DNA of 64,000 bases from positions 1-64,000 of the forward strand of contig NZ_JADPJH010000014.1 in assembly GCF_023073315.1 (NCBI RefSeq), read 5' to 3'. A program made the position numbers and the translations under genes. Positions 1-8,735 of the stretch are shown here, in pieces. The stretch comes from Bradyrhizobium sp. 1. Lineage in GTDB: Bacteria; Pseudomonadota; Alphaproteobacteria; Rhizobiales; Xanthobacteraceae. The notes under the pieces are model-generated. The model ran no database searches and had not been told where the DNA came from. It saw only the letters and a list, made by a program, of their open reading frames with translations. Positions within the stretch are counted from its first letter, which is position 1; each line of letters begins with the position of its first letter.

Positions 1-145
1 CCGCGGGTGCCAGCCGGCACCCGGTCTTCCCTGCGCCCTCGGCACTTTCGGGGGCGGTGATGACAGCAAAGCTCGGGCCGCATAGGCCGCGAGAATGCGA
101 AACCGCGCGTATGATGTGGGCAGCAATGCGAGATGAATGCGGGCT
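1..145. other. intergenic, no gene seen
   Basis: No open reading frame here has coding character. The sequence is GC-rich and looks like the worn end of a dispersed intergenic repeat of the bradyrhizobial type; that is a resemblance from memory and was not tested by alignment. Confidence 0.3.
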
Positions 146-284
146 CTCGTGCCCCGGACGCGGCGCAGCGCCCCTTCGGCGGTGCGCCGCAGAGCCGGGG
201 CCCATCCAGCGGCAAAATGCAGGGCTTCTGGGTCCCGGCTCTGCGCCGCAACGCTCACGCGTTGCAGCTTGTCCGGGACACGAG
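146..284. repeat. palindromic intergenic repeat, family D
   Basis: The ends are inverted copies: ctcgtgccccggac at 146-159 and gtccgggacacgag at 271-284. Nested inside are further complementary blocks (agagccggggccca against tgggtcccggctct), so the element can fold into a long imperfect hairpin. It lies downstream of the minus-strand ATPase gene and has no coding capacity of its own. The layout matches the palindromic elements scattered through Bradyrhizobium genomes; only one copy is seen in this window. Confidence 0.65.
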
Positions 285-309
285 TGTGAACGTCAGTCGC
301 GTCCCTCGC

Positions 310-1076
310 CTATTCCCCCAGCGTCGTCTCCACAAACCCACGCGGATCGTCGCAAAATTCCCGCATCAGCCGGTAATGATCCGTCTCCTCCACCGTCGTC
401 GGCTCGAGGCCATATTTGCCCAGTCGAAGCAGCTGTGCGTTGGGATAGGCCATCAGCATCGGCGAATGGGTTGCCATGATGACCTGGCAGATGCGGGAGC
501 CGTCCATGCGTCGCAGCAGCTTCAGAAATTCGATCTGGCGCGCCGGCGACAGCGCTGATTCAGGCTCGTCGAAGATGAAGATGCCCTGGCGCTGGCAGCG
601 CTCCTCGAAGAAGCGCAGGAAACCCTCACCATGGGAATGCGACAGGAAATCGGGGCCGGCCCGGCCGACATCACGCGCGGCCTTGTCGAGATATCGCGCG
701 ACCGAGAAAAAGCTCTCGGCACGAAAGAACCAGCCATTGGTGATCTTCGGCAGCCAGCTCGCGCGCAAGGCCCTGGAAAGTTGGCCGCCCATCTTCTCAT
801 GCGCCTCGGAATGATCGACCGGCATGTACCCCTTGCCGCCACCGGCGTCGTCATAGCCGGCGAGCGCTGCGATGCCCTCGAGGATCGTCGACTTCCCGGT
901 GCCATTCTCTCCGACGATGATCGTGATGGCGGCCTCGAAGTTGAGCTCGAAATCATCCGGAAAGATCGGCAGGCAAAACGGATACCCTCGCGATCGCGAA
1001 CTTGCGACGGGTCGAGCCAGACTCGCTTCAGGTAGGGCGCCGGCAGGTTGATCGTTCGACCGCTTCTTCGGCTCAT
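310..1076 (-). pseudogene. AAA family ATPase (ABC/SMC-like), frameshifted
   Basis: This is a predicted P-loop ATPase of the small stand-alone ABC/RecF-like type. In the reconstructed protein of about 255 residues, Walker A is GENGTGKS (near residues 56-63), Walker B is FIFDEPES (near 167-174) and the switch histidine lies in MATHSPM (near 204). The expected N-terminus, MSRRSGRTINLPAPYLKR and the following residues up to VRDRE, is in one frame starting with the ATG at 1076. The rest, from YPFCLPIF onward, is in another frame. The two join at 985-986, where the codon between GAG and TAT has only two G bases, so one base is missing. The downstream frame alone is open up to 1188, but that alternative N-terminus does not look like the family. 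This is either a real inactivating mutation or a sequencing error. The cellular role is unknown. Confidence 0.75.
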
Positions 1077-1349
1077 GCCCGGCTTCCAACCTATTCCGAC
1101 CGACCGTTTGAGCGGAACATATCAGGAACACAATCTTCGCGAAAGCTGCATCTGAGACACAGACGGAAACAAATAGAAACAGACTCAAAATGCGTCGCTT
1201 GGACGAACACTAAAATCGAAGATTGTGGGCCAGAATCGCCCCAGGAAACCTGGCTAAAAGACCGTCTGCTGGCATGAGGCCAGCCCCCACCTCGCGACCC
1301 GGCAATGATTGACGGACGTCCGGGACCGTAAAGCCGCGAGGAATGCGCG

Positions 1350-3422
1350 ATGGTGACGACGTATTTCAGTTACAACTACATTACGCGCAATATCAAGCAG
1401 TCCCTGACGAACGTTGAACAGCAACCGGACGTGGCGCGAGAGGCCGCCTATTACAAGGCCAACATCGGCAAGGTGAAGACCGTCGACGATTTCATGAAGG
1501 ATTATCGACTGTATCACTATGCAACGAAGGCATATGGCCTGGAGGACATGGCATACGCCAAGGCTTTCATGAAAAAAGTGCTGGAGAGCGATCTCTCCGA
1601 CCCAAAAAGCTTCGTCAACAAGTTGGTCGACCCGCGTTACCGGGAGTTTGCCGCGGCATTTTCCTTCAAAGGCAGTGCAACGCCGGTTGCGCAATCGGAG
1701 ACCCAAACCGATGAGATGATCGGTCTGTACACGGCGACCAAAAAGAGCCAGGTCGATGCAGCAGTCAGCGACTCCAATTACTACAGCGCCGCAATCGGCA
1801 ATATCAGCAGCGCAGACCAACTCCTGAACGACGACCGTCTTCGCAACTACGTCTATTCGGCATACGAGATCGATCAAAGTAAGTGGCCGGCTGCTACGAT
1901 CAGCCAGGTCCTGCGCAGCGATCCCACCGATCCGAACAGCTACGTCAACACCACCTTCGCTTCTCAGCTGCCTGGCCTCAACGCCCAAGTCGCTCAAGCC
2001 CAATCAGACGTCAGCACCGCCAATTCGAATATTGCCAACTACACGGCCCAGCTCTCGCAGCCGGGCGCTGACGTGGCCCAGTTGAACGTCCAGATCCTGG
2101 TCGAAAAATATCACCTGGAGTCCTATACGAAGAGCATCGCCAGCCTCAACGACCAGATTGCGGCGATTGGCTCGTTTGTAGACCTGGCCGGCGCGTTCGA
2201 GTTTTCGCCCGACGGGTCGCTCCCCCCAGGCGTTTCCGCTCAGACTGCAGCAAACGTCACGCTGACGAAAAATCGGTTCGACAACAGCAAGGCCGAGGTC
2301 TACCAGGCAGCAAGCCCGATCTTCGAAGCCGTAGCGATCAAGCAATTCAGGGCGGACCTCCTCAAGATCAATTCGGTCCAGGCGTTCGTGTCGACACCGG
2401 GCGTGTATGATTTTGCGCTGGGCGCCGTCGGCCTCGATCCCGACAAGGTCTCGCCGGACATCATCAAGAAAGTCCTCGAAAGCGACCTCAGCGATCCCAA
2501 AAGCTACGTGTATACCCTCAAGGACAATCGATACGTTCAGCTCGCCCACGCCTTCAACTTCGATGCAAAGGGTAATCTGACCACGCCCCTGGTGGCGCAG
2601 GACTCTGCTGAAGTCCTCCAGATTGCGAAGGCCTACGTCATTCAAGCGGTGAAGAGCGCAAGCACGGCGACCCCTCAGCAGCAGAAGGCAGTCCAGGCAC
2701 AAGCCACGCAGGATGCGACGGCCTATCAGCAGGCGATCGCGGGCATCGACAGCGTTTCCGATCTTCTCGCAAACAGGTCGATGGTCGATTTGATTCTCCT
2801 GGCCAAGGGTTTGGACCCCAGGAAGGTCAGCACCGATTTCCTCAAGAAGGCCTTCGCTTCCGACCTGAACGACAAGAAGAGCTTCGTAAACACGCAGAGC
2901 GATCCTCGCTATGCCGAGATCGTCGCGTCGTTCAATTTCGACAGCAAGGGCAACGTCGCGCGTCTTCCGATGATGGGTCCGCAGAAGCGAGATCAATTCC
3001 AGGAAACACAATCGAACTATCTCGAGCAAAGGCTGGAGCAGCAGCAGGGGGATACGAATCCCGGCGTGCGCCTTGCACTCTATTTCCAGCGGAAGGCAGG
3101 CGACATCACGTCCGCATACGACATCCTTGCTGACAAGGCTCTTTCGGAGGTGTTCAGGACCACTTTCGATCTGCCGGATTCGATGGCTGCGATGCCGATC
3201 GATCAGCAGGCCAAGTTTGTGGACAGATTCATGAAGATCAAGGACCTGTCCGATCCCGCGAAGGTCGAAAAGCTGTTGAACCGTTTCTCCGCCATGTATG
3301 ACATCAGAAACAGCCAGACCACGGATCAGGGACAATCTCCCTTGCTCAACCTCTTTCAGGGATCAAGCTCGGGGATAAGTGACTCGATGTACCTGGCCAT
3401 CGCAAAGCTGGGTACTCGCTGA
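1350..3422 (+). CDS. DUF1217 repeat protein, flagellum-associated type
   Basis: This 690-residue protein is built from about five copies of a DUF1217-like unit. Each unit contains a version of VLESDLSDPKSFVN, then DPRY and an AF(N/S)F block; they start near residues 40, 145, 340, 455 and 580, and the last is degenerate. In the second unit a long Ala/Gln/Asn-rich stretch (near 215-275) looks like a coiled-coil insertion. There is no signal peptide or membrane segment. DUF1217 proteins are often encoded in rhizobial flagellar clusters, where their exact role is unsettled; no other flagellar gene is visible here. The start is supported by GAGGAA six bases upstream of the ATG. Confidence 0.8.
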   Translation: MVTTYFSYNYITRNIKQSLTNVEQQPDVAREAAYYKANIGKVKTVDDFMKDYRLYHYATKAYGLEDMAYAKAFMKKVLESDLSDPKSFVNKLVDPRYREFAAAFSFKGSATPVAQSETQTDEMIGLYTATKKSQVDAAVSDSNYYSAAIGNISSADQLLNDDRLRNYVYSAYEIDQSKWPAATISQVLRSDPTDPNSYVNTTFASQLPGLNAQVAQAQSDVSTANSNIANYTAQLSQPGADVAQLNVQILVEKYHLESYTKSIASLNDQIAAIGSFVDLAGAFEFSPDGSLPPGVSAQTAANVTLTKNRFDNSKAEVYQAASPIFEAVAIKQFRADLLKINSVQAFVSTPGVYDFALGAVGLDPDKVSPDIIKKVLESDLSDPKSYVYTLKDNRYVQLAHAFNFDAKGNLTTPLVAQDSAEVLQIAKAYVIQAVKSASTATPQQQKAVQAQATQDATAYQQAIAGIDSVSDLLANRSMVDLILLAKGLDPRKVSTDFLKKAFASDLNDKKSFVNTQSDPRYAEIVASFNFDSKGNVARLPMMGPQKRDQFQETQSNYLEQRLEQQQGDTNPGVRLALYFQRKAGDITSAYDILADKALSEVFRTTFDLPDSMAAMPIDQQAKFVDRFMKIKDLSDPAKVEKLLNRFSAMYDIRNSQTTDQGQSPLLNLFQGSSSGISDSMYLAIAKLGTR

Positions 3423-3438
3423 TGATCGCTCGCCGAGA

Positions 3439-4299
3439 CTAGCCCAACACCTCGAGCACCAGCTCCATGGTCATCAGCACGGGATTGTCGCCACGGATCA
3501 GACGGCCCTCCGCAATGCCGCCGGTGTAGTCGATCAGGGCAACGTCGAGCGCGGCTTCCGGCGCGCCGGACGAGCCGGGCGCGATCGTGCCGGCTGTTAT
3601 CGCGAGCTCTGTCGCGAACGGCTCGGTCACACCGCCATGGGTGAAGCGCGCGCCGATGGTCGAGCCGACGCCGCCGTGAATCTTCGCGCGCGTGATGCCG
3701 TGCCCACGGCAGAACTGTTCGAGGCAGCCGGCAAAATCCTGATTGGGCCGCAGCCGCAGCGCGATGGCCCGGCTCGTCGTGCGCGTTCCGTTGTTCGCGG
3801 CAGTCACCGGCCCGAACAGCTTGAAATTGGTCTCGGGATCAGGATCAGCCGAGAACATTGCACCATCGGTCCCGAAAGCCTCCACAGCAAAAGGCTCGGC
3901 GACAACGGTCTCATCCGGCAGCATGTGGCCGCCGCTCGTCTTGCCGTCCGCCTCGGTCCAAAGCCCATGGCAATGAAAGAACGGCGCGCCGTCGCGCATG
4001 CCGAGCGTCATGCTGCCGAGCCTGGTGCGCGTGGCGCCCTCGGGCCGATACGTGTCGCTGTAGAACGCGGCGTTCTCGTCCGTCTTCGACAGCGCCGGCA
4101 TCACATAGGCGAACGGCCCAAGTGCACCGTGGCCGAAACTCAGCACGCCACTCGCAAAACCTTCCGCGGCAAAACCGCGGCGTACGGCTTCGAGCAGCGG
4201 CAAACCTGCTTCAAGCCTGAATGTGAAGGCGCGTCCCCTCGCCTCCACCCATTGAATACGCTCTGTGACCGGCGCGCCCGGCTGCTTGATATTCCGCAT
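3439..4299 (-). CDS. two-domain PPC/DUF296 protein
   Basis: This 286-residue protein contains two PPC (DUF296) domains, roughly residues 20-150 and 160-285. The second has the motif HGGVGSTIGARF and both contain the typical histidine-bearing strands, such as FFHCHGLW. PPC domains occur in plant AT-hook proteins and in stand-alone bacterial proteins of unknown biochemical role. No AT-hook is present, so DNA binding is not implied. The gene follows the acyl-CoA synthetase gene by nine bases on the same strand, so the two are probably one operon and may act in the same aromatic or acyl-acid metabolism. It converges on the DUF1217 gene. Confidence 0.75.
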   Translation of the reverse strand: MRNIKQPGAPVTERIQWVEARGRAFTFRLEAGLPLLEAVRRGFAAEGFASGVLSFGHGALGPFAYVMPALSKTDENAAFYSDTYRPEGATRTRLGSMTLGMRDGAPFFHCHGLWTEADGKTSGGHMLPDETVVAEPFAVEAFGTDGAMFSADPDPETNFKLFGPVTAANNGTRTTSRAIALRLRPNQDFAGCLEQFCRGHGITRAKIHGGVGSTIGARFTHGGVTEPFATELAITAGTIAPGSSGAPEAALDVALIDYTGGIAEGRLIRGDNPVLMTMELVLEVLG

Positions 4300-4308
4300 G
4301 CCCTGAAC

Positions 4309-5916
4309 TCAGCCCGTCTTCGTCTTGTCGAGATCGAGCAGGCCGCGCGCCTCGAGCTCATCGCGCACCATGCGCTTCGGCACCTTGCCATAGCCGGATT
4401 TCGGCAACGCATCCCAGAAGAAGAACCGTTTTGGCATCTTGTAGCGCGGGACCTTAGGCAGGAGGAACGCCGCCATCTCCGCTTCACTCACAGCTTTCTC
4501 TCCGTCGCGCGCGACGCAGACGGCGATTCCGACCTCGCCCCAGGTCGCATCGGGCACGCCGAGCACCGCGACCTCGCCGACCGCGGGATGGGTCAAGATC
4601 TTCTCCTCGATCTCGCGCGGATAGATGTTGGAACCGCCGGAGATGTACATGTCGGAGGCGCGTCCCGTGATGTAGACAAAGCCCTCCTCGTCCATATGGC
4701 CGAGATCGCCGGTGCGGAACCAGCCGTTGCGGAACGCCTTGGCATTGGCCTCGGGGTTGTCGTAGTAGCCGGCGAGCACGGCCGGCCCGATCACGCAGAT
4801 CTCGCCGCTCTGGTTCGCCCCAAGCTCGCGGCCCCCGTCGTCCTGGATCGAGACCTGCATCCCGGTGCGCTCAAAGCCGCAGGTGCCGATCTTCGCATGC
4901 GGGCCATCCTCGGGATCGTGCAGCGCTGCCGGCAGCACGGTGATGTTGCCGGTGACCTCGCCCAATCCAAAATACTGCACGATGACCTTGCCGAGCTTCT
5001 TCAGCGCGGTCTTCTGATCCTCGCGATACATCGGTGCGCCCGCATAAATGACGTGACGCAGCGAGGAATGATCGTATTTGTCGACGGCGGGATGCTCGAC
5101 CATCATCTTCAAAATCGTCGGCACCGTGAAGAGATTGCTGACCCGATGCGCCGCGATCAGGCGGAACGCTTCGTCGATGTCGAATTTTTCCGTCGGCAGC
5201 AGCACGGTGCAGACGCCGCGCGCGGTCTGCACCAATTGATGCACGCCGGCGCCATGCGACAACGGCGCCACCACCAGCGAGGCATCGTTCTCGGTCGCTC
5301 CAGGCGTCAGATCGGCGAGATGATTGGTGACGACAAAGCCCATCTGGCCATGAGTCAGCACCGCGGCCTTGGAACGGCCGGTGGTGCCGGAGGTGAAGAA
5401 GAACCAGCAGGGATCGTCGTGCTCGACGTCAATATTCGCAACGCTTGCGCCGGCCTGCGAGGCGATGGCATCAGCCACCGAGCGCTCGCCGAATGCGGTC
5501 CTGCCATCGATGCTCCAGGTGAATTCCAGCGCGCCGCCGGCCACCGCCGCGGCATGCTCGGGAAAATCGACATGGCACAGAAACGCCTTGGCGCCGGAAG
5601 CCTCTGCGAGATAGGTGACCTCGTCGGGCATCAGGCGGAAATTGGTGGGCACCCAGACCGCGCCGAGCCGGAACGCGGCAAACATCGAGAAGAACATCTC
5701 GTCGCCATTCTTGGAATGGACGAGGATGCGGTCACCCTTCGCGATGCCGCGTGCGGCGAGCGCTGCGGCCAATGCCGAAACCTGCGTATCGATCTCGCGC
5801 CAGGTCCAGGACTTGTCTCCCCAGACGAACCCGGGACGCGACCCATGCCGCCGCGCATTCTGGGTCAGCATGTAGGCGAGATTCATGACGCGGCGGGACA
5901 TGCGCAGGGGCTGCAT
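4309..5916 (-). CDS. acyl-CoA synthetase (AMP-forming ligase)
   Basis: This 535-residue class I adenylate-forming enzyme activates a carboxylic acid to acyl-AMP and then to acyl-CoA. The phosphate-binding A3 loop is FFTSGTTGRSKAAVLTHG (173-190). The hinge region GWFRTGDLGHMDEEGF lies near 397, and the catalytic lysine of the C-terminal domain is in LPKSGYGKVPKR (near 511). The length is normal for the family. The sequence resembles FadD-like and medium-chain or aromatic acyl-CoA ligases; the substrate cannot be read from sequence. It is the upstream gene of a two-gene operon with the PPC/DUF296 protein. Confidence 0.88.
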   Translation of the reverse strand: MQPLRMSRRVMNLAYMLTQNARRHGSRPGFVWGDKSWTWREIDTQVSALAAALAARGIAKGDRILVHSKNGDEMFFSMFAAFRLGAVWVPTNFRLMPDEVTYLAEASGAKAFLCHVDFPEHAAAVAGGALEFTWSIDGRTAFGERSVADAIASQAGASVANIDVEHDDPCWFFFTSGTTGRSKAAVLTHGQMGFVVTNHLADLTPGATENDASLVVAPLSHGAGVHQLVQTARGVCTVLLPTEKFDIDEAFRLIAAHRVSNLFTVPTILKMMVEHPAVDKYDHSSLRHVIYAGAPMYREDQKTALKKLGKVIVQYFGLGEVTGNITVLPAALHDPEDGPHAKIGTCGFERTGMQVSIQDDGGRELGANQSGEICVIGPAVLAGYYDNPEANAKAFRNGWFRTGDLGHMDEEGFVYITGRASDMYISGGSNIYPREIEEKILTHPAVGEVAVLGVPDATWGEVGIAVCVARDGEKAVSEAEMAAFLLPKVPRYKMPKRFFFWDALPKSGYGKVPKRMVRDELEARGLLDLDKTKTG

Positions 5917-6081
5917 GGGGCTTCCTTTTCGGGTGCGGCCTACGCAAGCGGGCCGCTCTTCGAGCCCTGTTTATCGCCATTCCAATCGGCCACCGCAAGG
6001 CCAGCCGGCACAGCCCCTCCCATCGCCGGCATGGGCCCTGCCCGCCGGGTACCAGACGCTCGTCCCCGCCAGTTCCCGTTC

Positions 6082-6279
6082 TCAGCTAACGGCAGGTGGA
6101 AGATCTTCGAGAAGCGGCCACAGCTCCTGCGGCGCCTCGTCCATGCACCAGAAGCAATCAAGGCCAAAAACCGAATCCGGCAGGCACGCCGGTGGATAAT
6201 CCGAGATACTAAACGGCTTCGCTTCTTCGGCCCGCGCGGCGGAGGCGAACAGAATGAGCAGGAGCATCAGATAGCGCAT
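6082..6279 (-). CDS. small secreted Cys-containing protein
   Basis: This is a predicted 65-residue protein with a clear signal peptide, MRYLMLLLILFASAARA, cleaved before EEAKPF. The mature part of about 48 residues contains three cysteines in ACLPDSVFGLDCFWCMDE. The ATG at 6279 is preferred over the in-frame start 20 codons upstream because it places the signal peptide at the N-terminus. No family was recognised. It lies between the acyl-CoA synthetase gene and a divergent lipoprotein gene. Confidence 0.5.
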   Translation of the reverse strand: MRYLMLLLILFASAARAEEAKPFSISDYPPACLPDSVFGLDCFWCMDEAPQELWPLLEDLPPAVS

Positions 6280-6370
6280 GCGCGTTTGTCGCGGGCGCTG
6301 CCCGTAGCGTTCAGGGAATCTTAAACATGATCGGCGCAACCTCCATCAGTTCTCGCGTACAGAGTGCCGC

Positions 6371-6733
6371 ATGATGGTCAAAGCGCCCGCCTTCCTCCTG
6401 TTGTCGCTGGCGCTCGGCGGATGTGCCGTGGCCCCGCAAGCCCATTTCGCCTCCGATCCCGCCTTCAAGCCGGCGCGCTACGCCTGGGATGGCGCCGGCA
6501 AGGATCCCAATCGGCCGGGCGACACACCGCGTGCAACGCGCGCTGCCGCCACATCCGAGCGCAACAGATCGCAAGCAGGACTCCAGCCCTATTCGAAGGA
6601 ATCGTGGCAGGCCCAGGACGGCATCGAGGCCGAGCACGACGCCAGGGTCAATCGCTCCCTCGTCATCTGCCAGGGCTGCCTGCGCCCGCAACCACAGCCT
6701 GAAGATTCAAGGCTCGCCAAAGCGAGCGATTGA
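6371..6733 (+). CDS. putative lipoprotein
   Basis: This 120-residue protein starts with a lipoprotein signal peptide (MMVKAPAFLLLSLALGGC), with the lipobox LGGC placing the lipidated cysteine at residue 18. The rest is hydrophilic and low in complexity, and ends with a CxxC motif (VICQGCLRPQ). No domain was recognised. It is probably envelope-anchored. It is followed by the DUF3828-like gene on the same strand, about 90 bases downstream. Confidence 0.6.
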   Translation: MMVKAPAFLLLSLALGGCAVAPQAHFASDPAFKPARYAWDGAGKDPNRPGDTPRATRAAATSERNRSQAGLQPYSKESWQAQDGIEAEHDARVNRSLVICQGCLRPQPQPEDSRLAKASD

Positions 6734-6825
6734 ACCGAAAGGCCGCTCCCTCGGTCTACAGAGATACACGCTGACAGCGGGCTGCTCCTGCCTGCCGTCG
6801 CGCGCCATCATCTCAGGGACATCTC

Positions 6826-7341
6826 ATGCTCAACCGTCGTACCTTCGTCGCGGCGTCTCTGCTTGCCACCGCTTCCCCGGCATTCGCCGTGATGCCTGCC
6901 GCGAGCGATCCCGTCACCATCCTGACCGCGATCTACACCCGCGCGGCCAAGGGCAAGGGTGATGGCGGCGGCGCCTTCGTCATCGCGAACAAAGCGGCCA
7001 AGGCACAATATCTCTCGAAGGCGCTGGTCGCGCTGTGGGCCAAGGCCGATGCGCATACACCGAAGGGCGACGTCGGGCCGGTCGATTTCGACCCCGTCAC
7101 CAATTCGCAGGAACCGGACGTCAAATCGTTCAAGGTTGACGCGGAGAAGATGGAGGCCGACAAGGCGACGATCGCGGTGACCATCACCGGCCATCGCAAC
7201 GACCGCAAACCCGCTGATCAGATCGTGCGTTACGACTTCGTGCGCGAGGCGGGTAGCTGGCGGATCGACGACATCAAGGGCTCCTCCGACGGCGAAGCCT
7301 GGTCGATCCGCAAGATGCTGACGGACTCGCTGAAGAGCTGA
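6826..7341 (+). CDS. DUF3828-like secreted protein
   Basis: This 171-residue protein has an N-terminal signal peptide, MLNRRTFVAASLLATAS followed by PAFA. The RRTFV segment is twin-arginine-like, so Tat export is possible but unproven. The mature part resembles DUF3828 and related NTF2-like periplasmic proteins: an early helix containing AIYTRAAKG and a C-terminal strand block ending SWRIDDIKG. The function is unknown. The GNAT-like gene begins 11 bases downstream and is probably co-transcribed. Confidence 0.65.
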   Translation: MLNRRTFVAASLLATASPAFAVMPAASDPVTILTAIYTRAAKGKGDGGGAFVIANKAAKAQYLSKALVALWAKADAHTPKGDVGPVDFDPVTNSQEPDVKSFKVDAEKMEADKATIAVTITGHRNDRKPADQIVRYDFVREAGSWRIDDIKGSSDGEAWSIRKMLTDSLKS

Positions 7342-7352
7342 CCGGAGACAAC

Positions 7353-7628
7353 ATGAGCGACGTCATCGACAACAGGGCCCATCACCGCTTCGAACTGGAG
7401 GTCGAGGGCTATCTTGCAACCGAACACTACAAGCTGGACGGCAATGTCATCACGTTCGAGCACACCGACGTGCCGAAGGAGCTCGGTGGCAAGGGCGTCG
7501 GCTCAAGACTGGTGCAAGGGGCACTTGACCAGGTCCGCGCCGCCGGATTGAAGCTGATCCCGGAGTGCCCGTTCGTGAAGGCGTGGATCGAGAAGCACGC
7601 GGAGTATCAGGATCTGGTGAAGACCTAA
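7353..7628 (+). CDS. small GNAT-like N-acetyltransferase (YjdJ type)
   Basis: This 91-residue protein belongs to the short GNAT-related family (Acetyltransf_CG, YjdJ-like). The acetyl-CoA binding segment is GGKGVGSRLVQGALDQVRA (near residues 47-65), followed by the CPFVKAWI block typical of this family. These mini-GNATs lack the N-terminal part of standard acetyltransferases and their substrates are mostly unknown. A second copy of the same family is encoded at 8736-9011, beyond the intervening TPR gene. Confidence 0.82.
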   Translation: MSDVIDNRAHHRFELEVEGYLATEHYKLDGNVITFEHTDVPKELGGKGVGSRLVQGALDQVRAAGLKLIPECPFVKAWIEKHAEYQDLVKT

Positions 7629-7631
7629 CAC

Positions 7632-7696
7632 CGTCATTGCGAGGAGCTCGCGACAAAACTGCGGAGCAATTTTGCGCTGATGCGCTCGCAATGACG
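7632..7696. repeat. palindromic intergenic repeat, family A
   Basis: The inverted ends are cgtcattgcgag at 7632-7643 and ctcgcaatgacg at 7685-7696. The element fills the gap between two convergent genes. The same end sequence begins the longer element at 60314-60400, which makes a dispersed family rather than a single hairpin. Confidence 0.75.
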
Positions 7697-7701
7697 AGTG
7701 G

Positions 7702-8631
7702 CTACAGCGCGCCCAGCTTCCGCAGCTGTTCCTGAGCCGTCGGCAGGCCCGGCTTCAACTCCAGCGCCTTCCTGAAATCGACGATCGCGCCCTGCTTGTC
7801 GCCGAGCCTCAAGCGGGCCTGCCCACGGTTATTCCACGAGTACACGTCGGAGGGATCGTATTGGATTGCCTTGTCGTAGTCGGACAGGCCGCCCTTGGTA
7901 TCGCCTTGGAACAGCCGGATCATGCCGCGGTTACGCCAGCCGCGCGCGTCGGTCGGCGCGATGCGGATCGCCTCGCCATAATCGGCGGCGGCGCGGTCGA
8001 GCTGCTCGCTGTCGCGATAGACGTTGCCGCGATCGATATAGCCAATCAGATCCGGCGCAAGCTTGATCCGCGTGCTGTAGTCGGCGAGCGCATGCGCCAT
8101 GTCGTGCCTGCGGTAATACATCAGGCCGCGATTGGCGTAGGCCATGGCATAGTTGGGATCGCGCGTGATCGCGGCGTCGAAGTCGGCAAAGGCGCCATCG
8201 AGGTCGGCCTTGTTGAAGCGGGACTCGCCGCGATTGTTGTAGGCCAGCGCCAGCAACGGATCGAGCTTGATGGCCTGGTCGTAGTCGGCAATGGCGCGAT
8301 CATAGTCGCGCTTGAAGCTGTAGACGCGACCGCGGTTGTTGTAGGCGCAGGCATAGGCCGGATCGAGCCTGACAGCCTCGTCGAGATCGGACAGCGCGGC
8401 GTCGAGTTCGCGCTTCTCGGTGAGGCCATATCCGCGGTTGCAATAGGCGCTGGCGAGCCTGCGGCCCGTCTCGCTCTTGGTCTCGACCACGGTCGAGCAG
8501 GCCTTGATGCGCTCGTCTGGCGTGCTGGTCAGCCGCACGCAGGCCTCCCAGGCCGGACGGCCATCGGCCGCAGCCGGGCTCGTCCAGGCAAGCGCGGCGA
8601 GCAGCGCCATGAGGCTGAGCGGGACACGCAT
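7702..8631 (-). CDS. secreted tetratricopeptide repeat protein
   Basis: This 309-residue protein has a signal peptide (MRVPLSLMALLAALA, cleavage near AAADG) and about seven tandem 34-residue TPR units from residue 60 onward. They are recognisable by repeated (A/S/W)xxNRG and DYDxAIxxDP motifs. It is probably a periplasmic or outer-membrane-attached scaffold for protein-protein interaction. No catalytic domain is present. It is flanked on both sides by paralogous mini-GNAT genes on the opposite strand. Confidence 0.85.
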   Translation of the reverse strand: MRVPLSLMALLAALAWTSPAAADGRPAWEACVRLTSTPDERIKACSTVVETKSETGRRLASAYCNRGYGLTEKRELDAALSDLDEAVRLDPAYACAYNNRGRVYSFKRDYDRAIADYDQAIKLDPLLALAYNNRGESRFNKADLDGAFADFDAAITRDPNYAMAYANRGLMYYRRHDMAHALADYSTRIKLAPDLIGYIDRGNVYRDSEQLDRAAADYGEAIRIAPTDARGWRNRGMIRLFQGDTKGGLSDYDKAIQYDPSDVYSWNNRGQARLRLGDKQGAIVDFRKALELKPGLPTAQEQLRKLGAL

Positions 8632-8735
8632 TTTCCGGATATCTCCCCTGCGGCAACCTCCCTTGGTCGCACCTTGGCAAGGGCGGGTTCAGCCCCCTAG
8701 ATCAGGGAACACGCAGCGCTTCGGAAGGATCTTGC

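Noticed and set aside
3379..6324. Very long open frame of about 980 codons on the plus strand
   Set aside because: It lies antisense to the DUF296 and acyl-CoA synthetase genes and has the Arg/His/Ala-rich composition of a shadow frame in GC-rich DNA.
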